A stretch of 23,948 nt of DNA, taken from assembly GCA_032250895.1 (NCBI GenBank), contig JAVVEZ010000051.1:1-23948 (forward strand), in the 5' to 3' direction. The DNA comes from JAVVEZ01 sp032250895 (GTDB lineage Bacteria > Pseudomonadota > Gammaproteobacteria > Pseudomonadales > Pseudohongiellaceae). Below are positions 17,103 to 23,900 of the stretch, piece by piece. The notes beneath the pieces were generated by a model, which was not told the DNA's origin, searched no databases, and saw only the letters and a list, made by a program, of their open reading frames with translations. The position numbers were made by a program, and so were the translations under genes. Numbering within the stretch: the first letter of the stretch is position 1; each line of letters starts with the position of its first letter.

Positions 17103-17962
17103 TGGGCGGCTTCGTAACGGCATTGCAAGCCGAAGTGTTTATCTCCCTGCGCAGTCTCGGCAGCAAAATCGTGGTGCTGACACCGGCACTGGTTGTGCTG
17201 TTGCAGTTTTTTGTCGCGTGGCTCAGACAGGCGGGCGTGCAGACCCGTGATGACTTGCTGGGAGGCCAGCAGGTTGTTGCGGCGCTGGCGGCCGGCAATG
17301 CCTATGGGCATCTGGTCGACGGCCTCGATACCGGCTTGATTCTGCTGGGCCTGATGCTGGTTGCGCTGGCCGCGCATACCTTTGCTTTCGACCGTGACAC
17401 TGGCCTGCTGCGCCATGTGTTGATTCGCCGGGTCAGTCGCTGTGCCCTGGTGCTTGCCAAGCTGGCGCATCTGCACCTGCTGGCCTTGGCTTCCCTGGTG
17501 TTGCTGCTGGTGGTGAGCATTGCGGCGGCGGGTCTGCTCTGGGAATATGGCCCGGTGGTGGAAGATGGCTATGAATTGATCGGCAGTGCTGAAATGCAGC
17601 AGGAAATCCGCCGGGGCCTGGTCCTGGCCCTGCTGCCCCTGCCGGCCCTCATGGCCTTCGGGCTGCTGGTGTCGGTCTCTGCCCAGACCGCCATCCAGGC
17701 TGTTACGGCGGCACTGGGCGTGACGCTGGCGCTGGATATGTTCAAACCCCTGCTGGGCAATGCCATGCAGTATCTGTATGTGGCCTTTCAGCCCTCGCTG
17801 GTGAACCAGTCCTACCTGCATGAGGTGGCTCGCATCGTCCGCGGCTACTCCGATGTGCTGGTGGATGAACGTTTTCTGCAACTGAATCTCTGGGTGCCGC
17901 TGCCCCAGTTTCTGCTACTGAGTGCCATTGCCCTGGCCGTGGTGCAAAAGAGAAAGCTATGA
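17102..17962 (+). CDS. ABC-2-like transporter permease
   Basis: A 286-residue membrane protein with about six hydrophobic segments, at roughly residues 22-41, 77-96, 118-147, 172-194, 197-214 and 264-282. Between helices 2 and 3, AFDRDTGLLRHVLIRRVSR is the cytoplasmic E/D-x-x-x-G-x-L-R-x-x-L segment typical of ABC-2 permeases, where it contacts the ATPase. A soluble stretch at about 220-262 precedes the last helix and may be periplasmic. The gene starts at an ATG overlapping the ATPase stop (TGATG) and overlaps the next gene by four bases (ATGA). Only one permease gene is present, so the transporter would be a homodimer. The substrate cannot be predicted from sequence. Confidence 0.85.
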   Translation: MGGFVTALQAEVFISLRSLGSKIVVLTPALVVLLQFFVAWLRQAGVQTRDDLLGGQQVVAALAAGNAYGHLVDGLDTGLILLGLMLVALAAHTFAFDRDTGLLRHVLIRRVSRCALVLAKLAHLHLLALASLVLLLVVSIAAAGLLWEYGPVVEDGYELIGSAEMQQEIRRGLVLALLPLPALMAFGLLVSVSAQTAIQAVTAALGVTLALDMFKPLLGNAMQYLYVAFQPSLVNQSYLHEVARIVRGYSDVLVDERFLQLNLWVPLPQFLLLSAIALAVVQKRKL

Positions 17963-18936
17963 GACGGCAAAAAAACGGAGCACTGTTGTCATTGCTGCTG
18001 GGTTGCCTGCTGCTGCAAGCCTGCGTCAGTTACGAACCCGCACAACTGGTGCCGAGCCTGACGCTGTCGCCGGAGGAAATCACGCTGGCAAGCAATGGTG
18101 GCGGGAATGCGCCAGGCAAGGGGGTGGACTTCGGCTTGCAGGTCGCTGTCAACGAAAGCGATTCGTTGAGCAACCTGGCGGTCCTGCCGGGCGTCAGGGT
18201 CAGAGCCGTAACACCCAATGGCGCCGCTGCCGCAGCCGGCATTCAGGTCGGGGATGTGATACTGGCCATCGATGATCTGGAAACCAATCAAGCGGACGTG
18301 GTGCAGGCCCTGGCCCTGGACACCCCGGAACCCCGATCCTTTGTTTTTCGCCTGCGGCGCAATACCACGGTGATTGCCGCGACGGTGCTGGCCAGGCCGG
18401 CTGCCGGGGCGCTGACGGCGGCGCAGGAGCTGTTTCGGGTCGATCCCATTCTGACGCGTGCGGGCTATCGCACGGAAGTTCTTCAGCTCAGTGATGGCAG
18501 CAGCCGTTCGGCGGTGCGCGTGGTGGAATTGTTTCCGCAGAGCCCCCTGCCTGCTCATGGTCTTGCTGCGGGGGATTTGTTGCTGGCCCTCGATGGCAGC
18601 CCCTTGCAATCGGCTCAGGGCCTGATCGACCGGCTGCATAATGAGTATGCGCCCGGCGCCGCCGTAAGCCTGTCGGTGTACCGGAACAATGCCATCAGTG
18701 AACAAAAACTGCGCCTGTGGGATCCGGGCCGGCGCATCAGCCGGGTGGCGCTGGGGCCACTGCTGCGCTATGAACATTCCCTGGCTCCGGACCGCGTCCG
18801 CTTTGCCGTGCTGGACCTGTGGTTGTTTGCAGTTTATCGTTATACCCGCGAGGGAGGCGAACGTGCGCACAGTCTGTTGGGGCTGATCAATTTTACCAGC
18901 GGCTATGGCAACCTGGTCGAGGACAGTGCTCAGTAA
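17959..18936 (+). CDS. Predicted lipoprotein with two PDZ-like domains
   Basis: The 325-residue protein has a lipoprotein signal peptide: positive start MRRQK, hydrophobic core, and lipobox LLQAC with Cys 22 as the acylated residue; Val at the next position does not suggest inner-membrane retention. Two PDZ-like regions follow. The first, about residues 55-145, contains GVRVRAVTPNGAAAAAGIQV then GDVILAIDD. The second, about 175-250, contains VRVVELFPQSPLPAHGLAAG then DLLLALDGSPL. No protease domain is present, so this is not a DegP/DegS-type enzyme; the PDZ units probably bind peptides or proteins in the periplasm. The C-terminal 70 residues have no recognised fold. It overlaps the permease by four bases and shares one base with the next gene (TAATG). 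Function is unknown; an adaptor between transporter and the two FG-GAP proteins is inference. Confidence 0.82.
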   Translation: MRRQKNGALLSLLLGCLLLQACVSYEPAQLVPSLTLSPEEITLASNGGGNAPGKGVDFGLQVAVNESDSLSNLAVLPGVRVRAVTPNGAAAAAGIQVGDVILAIDDLETNQADVVQALALDTPEPRSFVFRLRRNTTVIAATVLARPAAGALTAAQELFRVDPILTRAGYRTEVLQLSDGSSRSAVRVVELFPQSPLPAHGLAAGDLLLALDGSPLQSAQGLIDRLHNEYAPGAAVSLSVYRNNAISEQKLRLWDPGRRISRVALGPLLRYEHSLAPDRVRFAVLDLWLFAVYRYTREGGERAHSLLGLINFTSGYGNLVEDSAQ

Positions 18937-20531
18937 TGTCATTATTGATAAAAAATTCAATCATTGCGGTCGTCAGACTTGCGCTGCCGGGGTCTTCCAT
19001 TCTGGTCGGTCTCGGCCTGCTGCTGAAGGTCTTGCCTGCGCTTGCCCAGGTCAACTATGTCAGCTCCCAGCTTGCCCTTGACAGCAATTTCAGGGAAATT
19101 CTCCACGAGGACATGAATGGCGATGGCCGGGTCGATCTCGTCACCTCGGCATGGACCCGCAGCGGAGGCCGGGAATTGCTTATTTATTACCAGCAGATGG
19201 ATGGGCGCTTTGCCCAGCTTCCACAACGAATAGAAGTCAAGACGGAGATCATCGCGCTGGGCTTTGCCGATATCCGGCCGCAACCCGGTACTGAAATTCT
19301 GGTGCTGACCGGCACCGCGGTCTTCAGTCTGTCTGCGGCCATCGAGGGTTATGTCGGTAATCTGAGACCCTTGCTGGAATGGCAGTTGATAGCGGATGTG
19401 CCGGACTTGCAGGATGTGGAATTTTTCCATGGTGTTGCCGACATCAACGGCGATGGCTATCCCGACCTCTTGCTGCCGGGCCCGGAGGGTTTTGCTTATT
19501 TTGCCGGGGGGCCTGATGAAAGCTTTACGCTGGTGCAACAATTCAGCACCGTCGATCCGCAGGCAAGGCCGGCGCCACCCAACAGTCGGCGGAGGCGACT
19601 GTTCAGCAATCTTGAAATCAATCAGGAGCAGGGCATCGCGCTGGAAGTGGCGGCAAATCGGCCCACCCCGTTTGAGAATTTCGTGGAACCCTGGCAGGCC
19701 CAGGCCAGCACCGACATCAGCCTGTTTCACAGTGAAACCTGGCTGCCCTCCGCCGTGCTCGCACAACTCGATGATGACGGGCGTCTGGATCTTGCCTATC
19801 TCAATGAAGACGACAGTGGCCAGGGACGGTTCAATATACTTCTGCAGGGTGAGGACGGGCGTTTCCCGGCTGCGCCGAACTGGCAGGGCGCCCTGGATGC
19901 CCGTGGCAGCATCCGTCTGCGCGATGTCGACGGCGATGGCCGGACCGACCTTCTCGCCTTCAGGGGCAACGGGGATGAGCGCAGTGTGATGTTCTATGTC
20001 AACCAGGGCGGTCGCTTCGACCTGGCTCAGCCGACCCAGGTGCTGCGCTTCTCCGGCTATGATGTGGAGGCGGAATTGATTGATATCGATGGCCGCGGCA
20101 AACCGGCCCTGGCGGTCAGTTATTACACGGTGCCGGTAGCGGGCGCCATTCGTAATCCCAAGGTGGTCAGAACCCAGCTCTTGTACGGCAGCCAGGGCAC
20201 GGAGGGCTCTCAGGTTTTCAGCAGAAGACCGGCGTCGCGGCTGGATGAGGATTTTTCTGTGAGCAATGTCCGGGCCCTGGCCGGGCAGATGTCTTTGCGC
20301 TTCGATATTGACAACGACGGCGTCAAGGATGCGCTGTACATCACCGGCGACGGCGCGCTGGCCGCCAAAAAAATCAATGCCGATCTGAGCCTTGCCACCG
20401 AGCCCTTCTGGCACCATGTGCCCGAGCGTTCCATCGTGGGCTTTGACGTTGTGTCTCTGAATGATGACGGCATGGCCGATCTGATTCTGCGTCACAGCAA
20501 CAGCATCAGCCTGCTGGTATCCCGGCCATGA
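18936..20531 (+). CDS. Exported FG-GAP/VCBS repeat protein (first of two)
   Basis: From the ATG at 18936, which overlaps the previous stop, the protein is 531 residues. A hydrophobic N-terminus ending VLPALAQ (about residues 8-38) looks like a signal peptide. FG-GAP/VCBS-type calcium loops of the form DxDxDGxxDL occur at about 59-68 (DMNGDGRVDL), 169-178 (DINGDGYPDL), 279-286 (DDDGRLDL), 330-339 (DVDGDGRTDL), 383-391 (degenerate), 457-466 (DIDNDGVKDA) and 509-517 (NDDGMADLI). Spaced repeats of this kind usually build a beta-propeller, as in integrin alpha heads. The frame is open upstream to 18819, but that part lies inside the lipoprotein gene. No enzyme domain is visible. It resembles the next gene product in repeat layout and in shared motifs, so the two are probably tandem paralogues. 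Confidence 0.85.
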   Translation: MSLLIKNSIIAVVRLALPGSSILVGLGLLLKVLPALAQVNYVSSQLALDSNFREILHEDMNGDGRVDLVTSAWTRSGGRELLIYYQQMDGRFAQLPQRIEVKTEIIALGFADIRPQPGTEILVLTGTAVFSLSAAIEGYVGNLRPLLEWQLIADVPDLQDVEFFHGVADINGDGYPDLLLPGPEGFAYFAGGPDESFTLVQQFSTVDPQARPAPPNSRRRRLFSNLEINQEQGIALEVAANRPTPFENFVEPWQAQASTDISLFHSETWLPSAVLAQLDDDGRLDLAYLNEDDSGQGRFNILLQGEDGRFPAAPNWQGALDARGSIRLRDVDGDGRTDLLAFRGNGDERSVMFYVNQGGRFDLAQPTQVLRFSGYDVEAELIDIDGRGKPALAVSYYTVPVAGAIRNPKVVRTQLLYGSQGTEGSQVFSRRPASRLDEDFSVSNVRALAGQMSLRFDIDNDGVKDALYITGDGALAAKKINADLSLATEPFWHHVPERSIVGFDVVSLNDDGMADLILRHSNSISLLVSRP

Positions 20532-22198
20532 GGGCGGCGCTGCTGGTATTCGTGTGCCTGGGCATCACGCTGTGGCGGCAGGCGGGAGCCGCCACCGAAG
20601 AAGCCGGCGATCAGTACACTCGAATTCCTTTTACGCTGCCAGCCGGTCTCGGCCAGGTTCTGGTGGCGGATGCCGATGGTGACGGGCTGAAGGATCTGCT
20701 GGCCCTGGATGACAAGAGTCTGCGGATTTATTTTCAGAACGAGACGGGTTTTGATTTTGCGGCCGGGGGCCACAGCCTGGACTTGCCGGGCAGTGCCATC
20801 GGCTGGGACCTGGCCCATCTGGACCAGGCGGATTCAGCCTTGACGCTGCTGGCCCTGATCGATGGCCGGCAGGTGCTGGCTTGGCCGCTGACGCGGGAAC
20901 GGGAGCCGGCTGCGCCATTGATCCTGCTGGACGATTTACAGGGTTTCATCAGCAAGGGCGTGCATCGCTTGCGGCTGGCGCAGGATATCAACGCCGATGG
21001 CAGGGTCGATCTGGTGCTGCCGGCGGCAGGCACCTTGCAGCTGCATATTCGCAATGCCGATGGCGGCTTTCAGGCGGCGCTGACGGTGCAGGCGGATTTC
21101 CGCATGCGCACCCGGCTTTCGTCCAACAGTTTGCAGCGCGACAGCGGGCAGGTCGTCAACATTCCGCTGATGCAGTTGCGCGATGTCAACGCTGACGGCC
21201 ACCTGGACCTGATTTCCCGCACCGACGAAAAACTGGAGGTGTTCATTGCCGATAGCAGGGGCACGCGTTATTTTGCGGCCGTGCCAAGCTATTCCCTGGA
21301 CCTGGCGGCGATTGCGGAGGGTCTTGGTGAGTTTGATGTGGACAAGCTGGATTTTTCCAACCTGACCGGCATCCTGGCCCTCACGCACGAGGAAATCCTC
21401 GAGGACATCGATGGTGATGGCATCGAGGATCTTCTGCTGCGCGAAGGCGGCAAGGTATCCCTGTTTGCGGGCACGGCCACCGGCATGGCATTGCAGCAGC
21501 CCAGGCAGGTTCTGCGCTCCAGTGGCAACGTGCTGGGCACCTTTGTTCACGATGAGGACGGCGATGGCCGCAAGGATTTGTGGCTGTGGCGGGTGGAAGA
21601 GGTCTCGGTGGGTGATGTGTTCCTGTGGCTGGCGCTGTCCGGCAGTGTCGCGGTGGAGGCCTTCATCTATCCGAATGAGGGGGATGTGTTTGCCCGCAGG
21701 CCGAGCCGCAAAATCACCGTGAACCTGAAGTTTCCGTCGATGCTGAGGCTGGCGTCTTCGGTGAATGAGATGACCCGGGAGTTGCGGGAGGCGGCGGATG
21801 AACCGGCCCTGCCGGTGCGCCCAGCGCGGATGGGCAATGCGCCCGGCAGCCGCGATCTGCTGGCGTTGCTGGGCGACAGGATCGATGGTTTTCGCAATGC
21901 AGTCAGCGTACAGCCAGAGGGCGAGCAGTTTCTGTCCATTCTGGACTACAGCCGGCAACGCAACGACTATGAAGTCGATGTGCGCCAGGTGCTGGAAAAG
22001 GCGGTGGCAGAGAGTTCATATACCGCACTGCTCAAAAATCGCTCTGCCGATTACAGCATTGCTCTCGCCAGTCCCACCAGCGGCGGTGATATTATCGCCG
22101 CCGCGATAAACGACGATGAGCAGGATGACCTCTTCGTCTTTTTTGAACGAACTGACGATTATATCCGGGGCATGTTGCTGCTTTCGAACAGTCCTTAG
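20528..22198 (+). CDS. Exported FG-GAP/VCBS repeat protein (second of two)
   Basis: A 556-residue protein with a short signal peptide (MRAALLVFVCLGITLW, likely cleavage after AGA). Calcium-loop motifs lie at about 48-57 (DADGDGLKDL), 153-162 (DINADGRVDL), 219-228 (DVNADGHLDL), 293-302 (DIDGDGIEDL), 342-351 (DEDGDGRKDL) and a degenerate one near 529-537 (NDDEQDDLF). Residues about 405-515 form a stretch without repeats, rich in charged residues and probably helical, which the first protein lacks; it would interrupt or cap the propeller. QPRQVLRSSG near 324 and VFARRPSRK near 387 have counterparts in the upstream protein. It overlaps that gene by four bases (ATGA) and ends 11 bp before the DUF486 gene. 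Location is predicted periplasmic or outside the cell; function unknown. Confidence 0.84.
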   Translation: MRAALLVFVCLGITLWRQAGAATEEAGDQYTRIPFTLPAGLGQVLVADADGDGLKDLLALDDKSLRIYFQNETGFDFAAGGHSLDLPGSAIGWDLAHLDQADSALTLLALIDGRQVLAWPLTREREPAAPLILLDDLQGFISKGVHRLRLAQDINADGRVDLVLPAAGTLQLHIRNADGGFQAALTVQADFRMRTRLSSNSLQRDSGQVVNIPLMQLRDVNADGHLDLISRTDEKLEVFIADSRGTRYFAAVPSYSLDLAAIAEGLGEFDVDKLDFSNLTGILALTHEEILEDIDGDGIEDLLLREGGKVSLFAGTATGMALQQPRQVLRSSGNVLGTFVHDEDGDGRKDLWLWRVEEVSVGDVFLWLALSGSVAVEAFIYPNEGDVFARRPSRKITVNLKFPSMLRLASSVNEMTRELREAADEPALPVRPARMGNAPGSRDLLALLGDRIDGFRNAVSVQPEGEQFLSILDYSRQRNDYEVDVRQVLEKAVAESSYTALLKNRSADYSIALASPTSGGDIIAAAINDDEQDDLFVFFERTDDYIRGMLLLSNSP

Positions 22199-22209
22199 GA
22201 AGCTCTCGC

Positions 22210-22557
22210 ATGCACCCCATTGTTCTTACCATCAGCCTGCTTGCCTGCAGTAATGTGTTCATGACCTTTGCCTGGTATGCCCATCTCAGGGAGATGGGCA
22301 GCAAACCCTGGCTCATTGCCGCCCTCGTGAGCTGGGGCATCGCTTTTTTTGAGTATCTGCTGCAAGTGCCTGCCAATCGGATTGGCTATCAGGTGCTCAG
22401 CCTTGGGCAACTGAAAGTGCTGCAGGAGGTCATTACCCTGACGGTCTTCGTTCCCTTTGCGCTGCTGTATATGAAGGCGCCTCTCAAACTGGATTTTCTA
22501 TGGGCCGGCCTGTGTCTGTTGGGAGCCGTTTACTTTATGTTTCGTGAGCAATTGTAA
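22210..22557 (+). CDS. DUF486 (DMT-like) small membrane protein
   Basis: A 115-residue protein with four hydrophobic helices at about 4-23, 34-52, 69-88 and 95-111. The segment FEYLLQVPANRIGY and LGQLKVLQEVITLTVFVPFA is the characteristic core of DUF486, a family related to four-helix members of the drug/metabolite transporter superfamily. No substrate is known. An AGGAAG ribosome binding site lies 7 nt upstream of the ATG, and the gene starts 11 bp after the preceding stop, so it may be read from the operon transcript. DUF486 genes are widespread and occur in many contexts, so its link to the ABC operon may be chance. Confidence 0.92.
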   Translation: MHPIVLTISLLACSNVFMTFAWYAHLREMGSKPWLIAALVSWGIAFFEYLLQVPANRIGYQVLSLGQLKVLQEVITLTVFVPFALLYMKAPLKLDFLWAGLCLLGAVYFMFREQL

Positions 22558-22633
22558 GAAGAAGTTTCCAAAGAAAGCGCTGAATAAGCCGTCATCCCCA
22601 CGAGACCTACGTCCTCCCGCGTTACCCCGCGTC

Positions 22634-22653
22634 ATCCCCGCGCAGGCGGGGAT
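22634..22653. repeat. REP-like GC-rich hairpin
   Basis: Perfect 8-bp arms ATCCCCGC and GCGGGGAT around the loop GCAG, preceded by GTC. The form CGTCATCCCCGCG...GCGGGGAT is a dispersed intergenic repeat common in proteobacterial genomes. It may also work as a transcript end for the upstream gene, although no U-run follows. Confidence 0.7.
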
Positions 22654-22696
22654 CGGGTCAGGCAACCTTATGCCATGCAGGTTCAGTGAAAGGCCC

Positions 22697-22800
22697 GGGC
22701 AGCGGCGCAGGCGCTCCGGGGGACGCTACAAGTTCATCCCTGAAGGCTCTCTTCGGGCATCCTGCCCTCAGAAGCCCCCGGAGCGCCTGCCCCACTGCCC
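22697..22800. repeat. Inverted repeat element, 26-bp arms
   Basis: The left arm 22697-22722 and right arm 22775-22800 pair over 26 bp with two mismatches; the inner 16 bp (GCAGGCGCTCCGGGGG and its complement) are perfect. The 52-bp loop begins GACGCTACAAGTTCATCCC and contains a smaller stem formed by CCCTGAAG and CTTCGGG. The layout resembles dispersed intergenic elements I associate with marine gammaproteobacteria, from memory only. Confidence 0.7.
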
Positions 22801-23090
22801 TGACCTCCGACTTCAGGTTTGTTGTCCGGAAACCTCTGCTGCACTGAAGTGGTCCAGCCCACCATTGCGCCAACGCCGGACCAAGCAGGATGAATCGAAA
22901 GCCAAACGGAGGCATCTGATAGTGGATGTTCCTTTTTGCTTCCCTGGCGGGTTTGATGTGGCAGGGTTGGGCGGCTTCGTTAAAGTCTGTCTCTTGGTCA
23001 CAAGGTTTTCAGTAACAACAAGGCAAGTGGCTCCGTTCTCATTGCCACCTTCGAGTCAGGGAGTGATCGTGAAATACGCCGTACGCGCCT

Positions 23091-23131
23091 GACGGCGCCG
23101 GACACTCGCTTCGCTGTTGCTGGCGTTAAGC
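23091..23131. other. Possible right half of an integron attC (or attI) site
   Basis: GTTAAGC at 23125-23131 fits the integron core consensus GTTRRRY exactly. The bases before it (CACTCGCTTCGCTGTTGCTGGC) resemble the right half of the better-defined attC at 23764-23851, which has CTCGCTGACGCTCGGCCTGTGTTGGC before its core. I could not find a matching left half; AGTAAC near 23011 is a weak candidate. If real, it marks the left boundary of the higBA cassette. Confidence 0.45.
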
Positions 23132-23157
23132 TTCAAAATCAACTTCAAAATCAGTAC

Positions 23158-23185
23158 TTGACACCGTAACCTAAACGGTTACAAT
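23158..23185 (+). promoter_or_regulatory. Promoter of the higBA operon
   Basis: TTGACA at 23158-23163 is a perfect -35; after 16 bp comes TACAAT at 23180-23185 (five of six). The expected start of transcription is about 23191-23193, which is where the higB ATG lies (23192), so the mRNA may be leaderless or nearly so. The operator at 23166-23182 lies inside this promoter. Confidence 0.75.
23166..23182. promoter_or_regulatory. Probable HigA operator (inverted repeat)
   Basis: GTAACC at 23166-23171 and GGTTAC at 23177-23182 form a perfect 6-bp inverted repeat with a 5-bp spacer. It fills the promoter spacer and enters the -10 hexamer, so a bound dimer would block RNA polymerase. Autorepression by the antitoxin, alone or with the toxin, is normal for higBA operons. 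Confidence 0.65.
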
Positions 23186-23191
23186 TCAGCC

Positions 23192-23470
23192 ATGATTATT
23201 AGCTTTGTACATAAAGGGCTTGAGCGGTTCTACCGGTCAGGTAAAACTTCAGGTATTCAAGCGAAGCATGTTAAACGCTTGAGGCTAATTCTTACCAATC
23301 TGGATCAGGCTGAAGACCCCGATGACATGGATTTGCCAGGTTTGCGCTTGCACGAGCTGAAAGGAAACCGTAAAGGTATATGGTCAGTCTCTGTAAGCGG
23401 TAATTGGCGGGTTACTTTTCGCTTTACAGGCAAGGACGCTGAAATAGTTAACTACGAGGATTATCGCTAA
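23192..23470 (+). CDS. higB: HigB-type toxin (RelE superfamily mRNA interferase)
   Basis: The 92-residue protein matches the HigB/plasmid-maintenance killer family: MIISFVHKGLERFYRSGKTSGI at the start, LRLHELKGNRKGIWSVSVSGN in the middle, and WRVTFRF with IVNYEDYR at the end. Family toxins cleave ribosome-associated mRNA and stop translation. The toxin gene comes first, the usual higBA order, and its stop shares one base with the higA ATG (TAATG). Base composition is visibly more A/T-rich than the chromosomal genes to the left, in line with horizontal transfer. There is no ribosome binding site upstream, consistent with a leaderless transcript. Confidence 0.93.
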   Translation: MIISFVHKGLERFYRSGKTSGIQAKHVKRLRLILTNLDQAEDPDDMDLPGLRLHELKGNRKGIWSVSVSGNWRVTFRFTGKDAEIVNYEDYR

Positions 23471-23769
23471 TGAGTATGCACAATCCGGCTCATCCGGGTG
23501 AAATTCTCAAAGAGTTAGTAATTGAGCCATCTGGCGTAACAATTACTGATGTCTCTGAGCACCTGAATATAAGCCGAAAAACACTATCAAAAGTTTTAAA
23601 TGGCAGGGGCTCTATCACTCCTGAAATGGCTTTGCGTCTTGAGCTGGCGTTTAAAAATCCATCTGCAGATCACTGGCTTAGGCTGCAAAATGCCTATGAT
23701 CTTTGGGCGGCTCGCCAACATCAATCCATATTGCAAGTTCGCCCATATGAATTTGCATCACAAGCTTAA
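23470..23769 (+). CDS. higA: HigA-type antitoxin (XRE-family HTH)
   Basis: The 99-residue protein begins MSMHNPAHPGEILKE, the family start for HigA addiction-module antidotes. The helix-turn-helix lies at about residues 25-60 (ITDVSEHLNISRKTLSKVLN), and ALRLELAF then WLRLQNAYDLW is typical of the family. It neutralises HigB and should repress the operon through the operator at 23166-23182. A second in-frame ATG at 23476 is a possible alternative start. The TAA stop lies inside the first core box of the attC site that follows, a usual arrangement for integron cassettes. Confidence 0.94.
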   Translation: MSMHNPAHPGEILKELVIEPSGVTITDVSEHLNISRKTLSKVLNGRGSITPEMALRLELAFKNPSADHWLRLQNAYDLWAARQHQSILQVRPYEFASQA

Positions 23770-23851
23770 CAAGGCCAAGCACAATCGCCAGCGAAAAAAA
23801 ACGCGCTGGCTGGACCTCGCTGACGCTCGGCCTGTGTTGGCGACGTTAACC
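23764..23851. other. Integron attC recombination site
   Basis: GCTTAAC at 23764-23770 fits the left core RYYYAAC exactly; GTTAACC at 23845-23851 matches the right core GTTRRRY except at one position. Three bases inside each core are the second boxes, GCCAAGCACA (left) and TGTGTTGGC (right). They are complementary apart from one extra G on the left, the extrahelical base that is diagnostic of attC sites. The 3-nt spacers (AAG and GAC) oppose each other. The interior holds a further stem, GCCAGCG with CGCTGGC. Length is about 88 bp, within the usual attC range. Confidence 0.78.
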
Positions 23852-23863
23852 CTCTCCGGCGCC

Positions 23864-23892
23864 TTGCCAGTAATCCGTCAATGACGTATATT
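23864..23892 (+). promoter_or_regulatory. Promoter of the second cassette's toxin gene
   Basis: TTGCCA at 23864-23869 (five of six), exactly 17 bp, then TATATT at 23887-23892 (five of six), ending 8 bp before the ATG at 23901. As with higBA the transcript would have almost no leader. Confidence 0.6.
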
Positions 23893-23900
23893 TCTGACCC

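Larger units (their letters stand above)
22558..23191. other. Gene-free, repeat-rich intergenic region
   Basis: About 630 bp without a credible gene. It contains a REP-like hairpin (22634-22653), a larger inverted repeat structure (22697-22800), a stretch at 22801-23090 in which I see nothing definite, and an integron-type core site (23125-23131) shortly before the higBA promoter. Reading frames that cross it have repeat-derived, low-complexity translations such as VIPAQAGI, which is the usual translation of this REP-like hairpin. Confidence 0.7.

Noticed and set aside
18957..20495. 512-codon open frame on the minus strand
   Set aside because: It is antisense to the first FG-GAP gene; its translation is a composition-driven shadow without family motifs, while the plus-strand frame has repeats, a signal peptide and coupled starts.
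22658..22915. 85-codon minus-strand frame in the repeat region
   Set aside because: It lies mostly within the inverted-repeat element and resembles spurious ORFs over dispersed repeats; no domain is visible.
22544..23092. 182-codon open frame across the repeat region
   Set aside because: It translates the REP-like hairpin and inverted repeat, overlaps the DUF486 stop, and has low-complexity composition.
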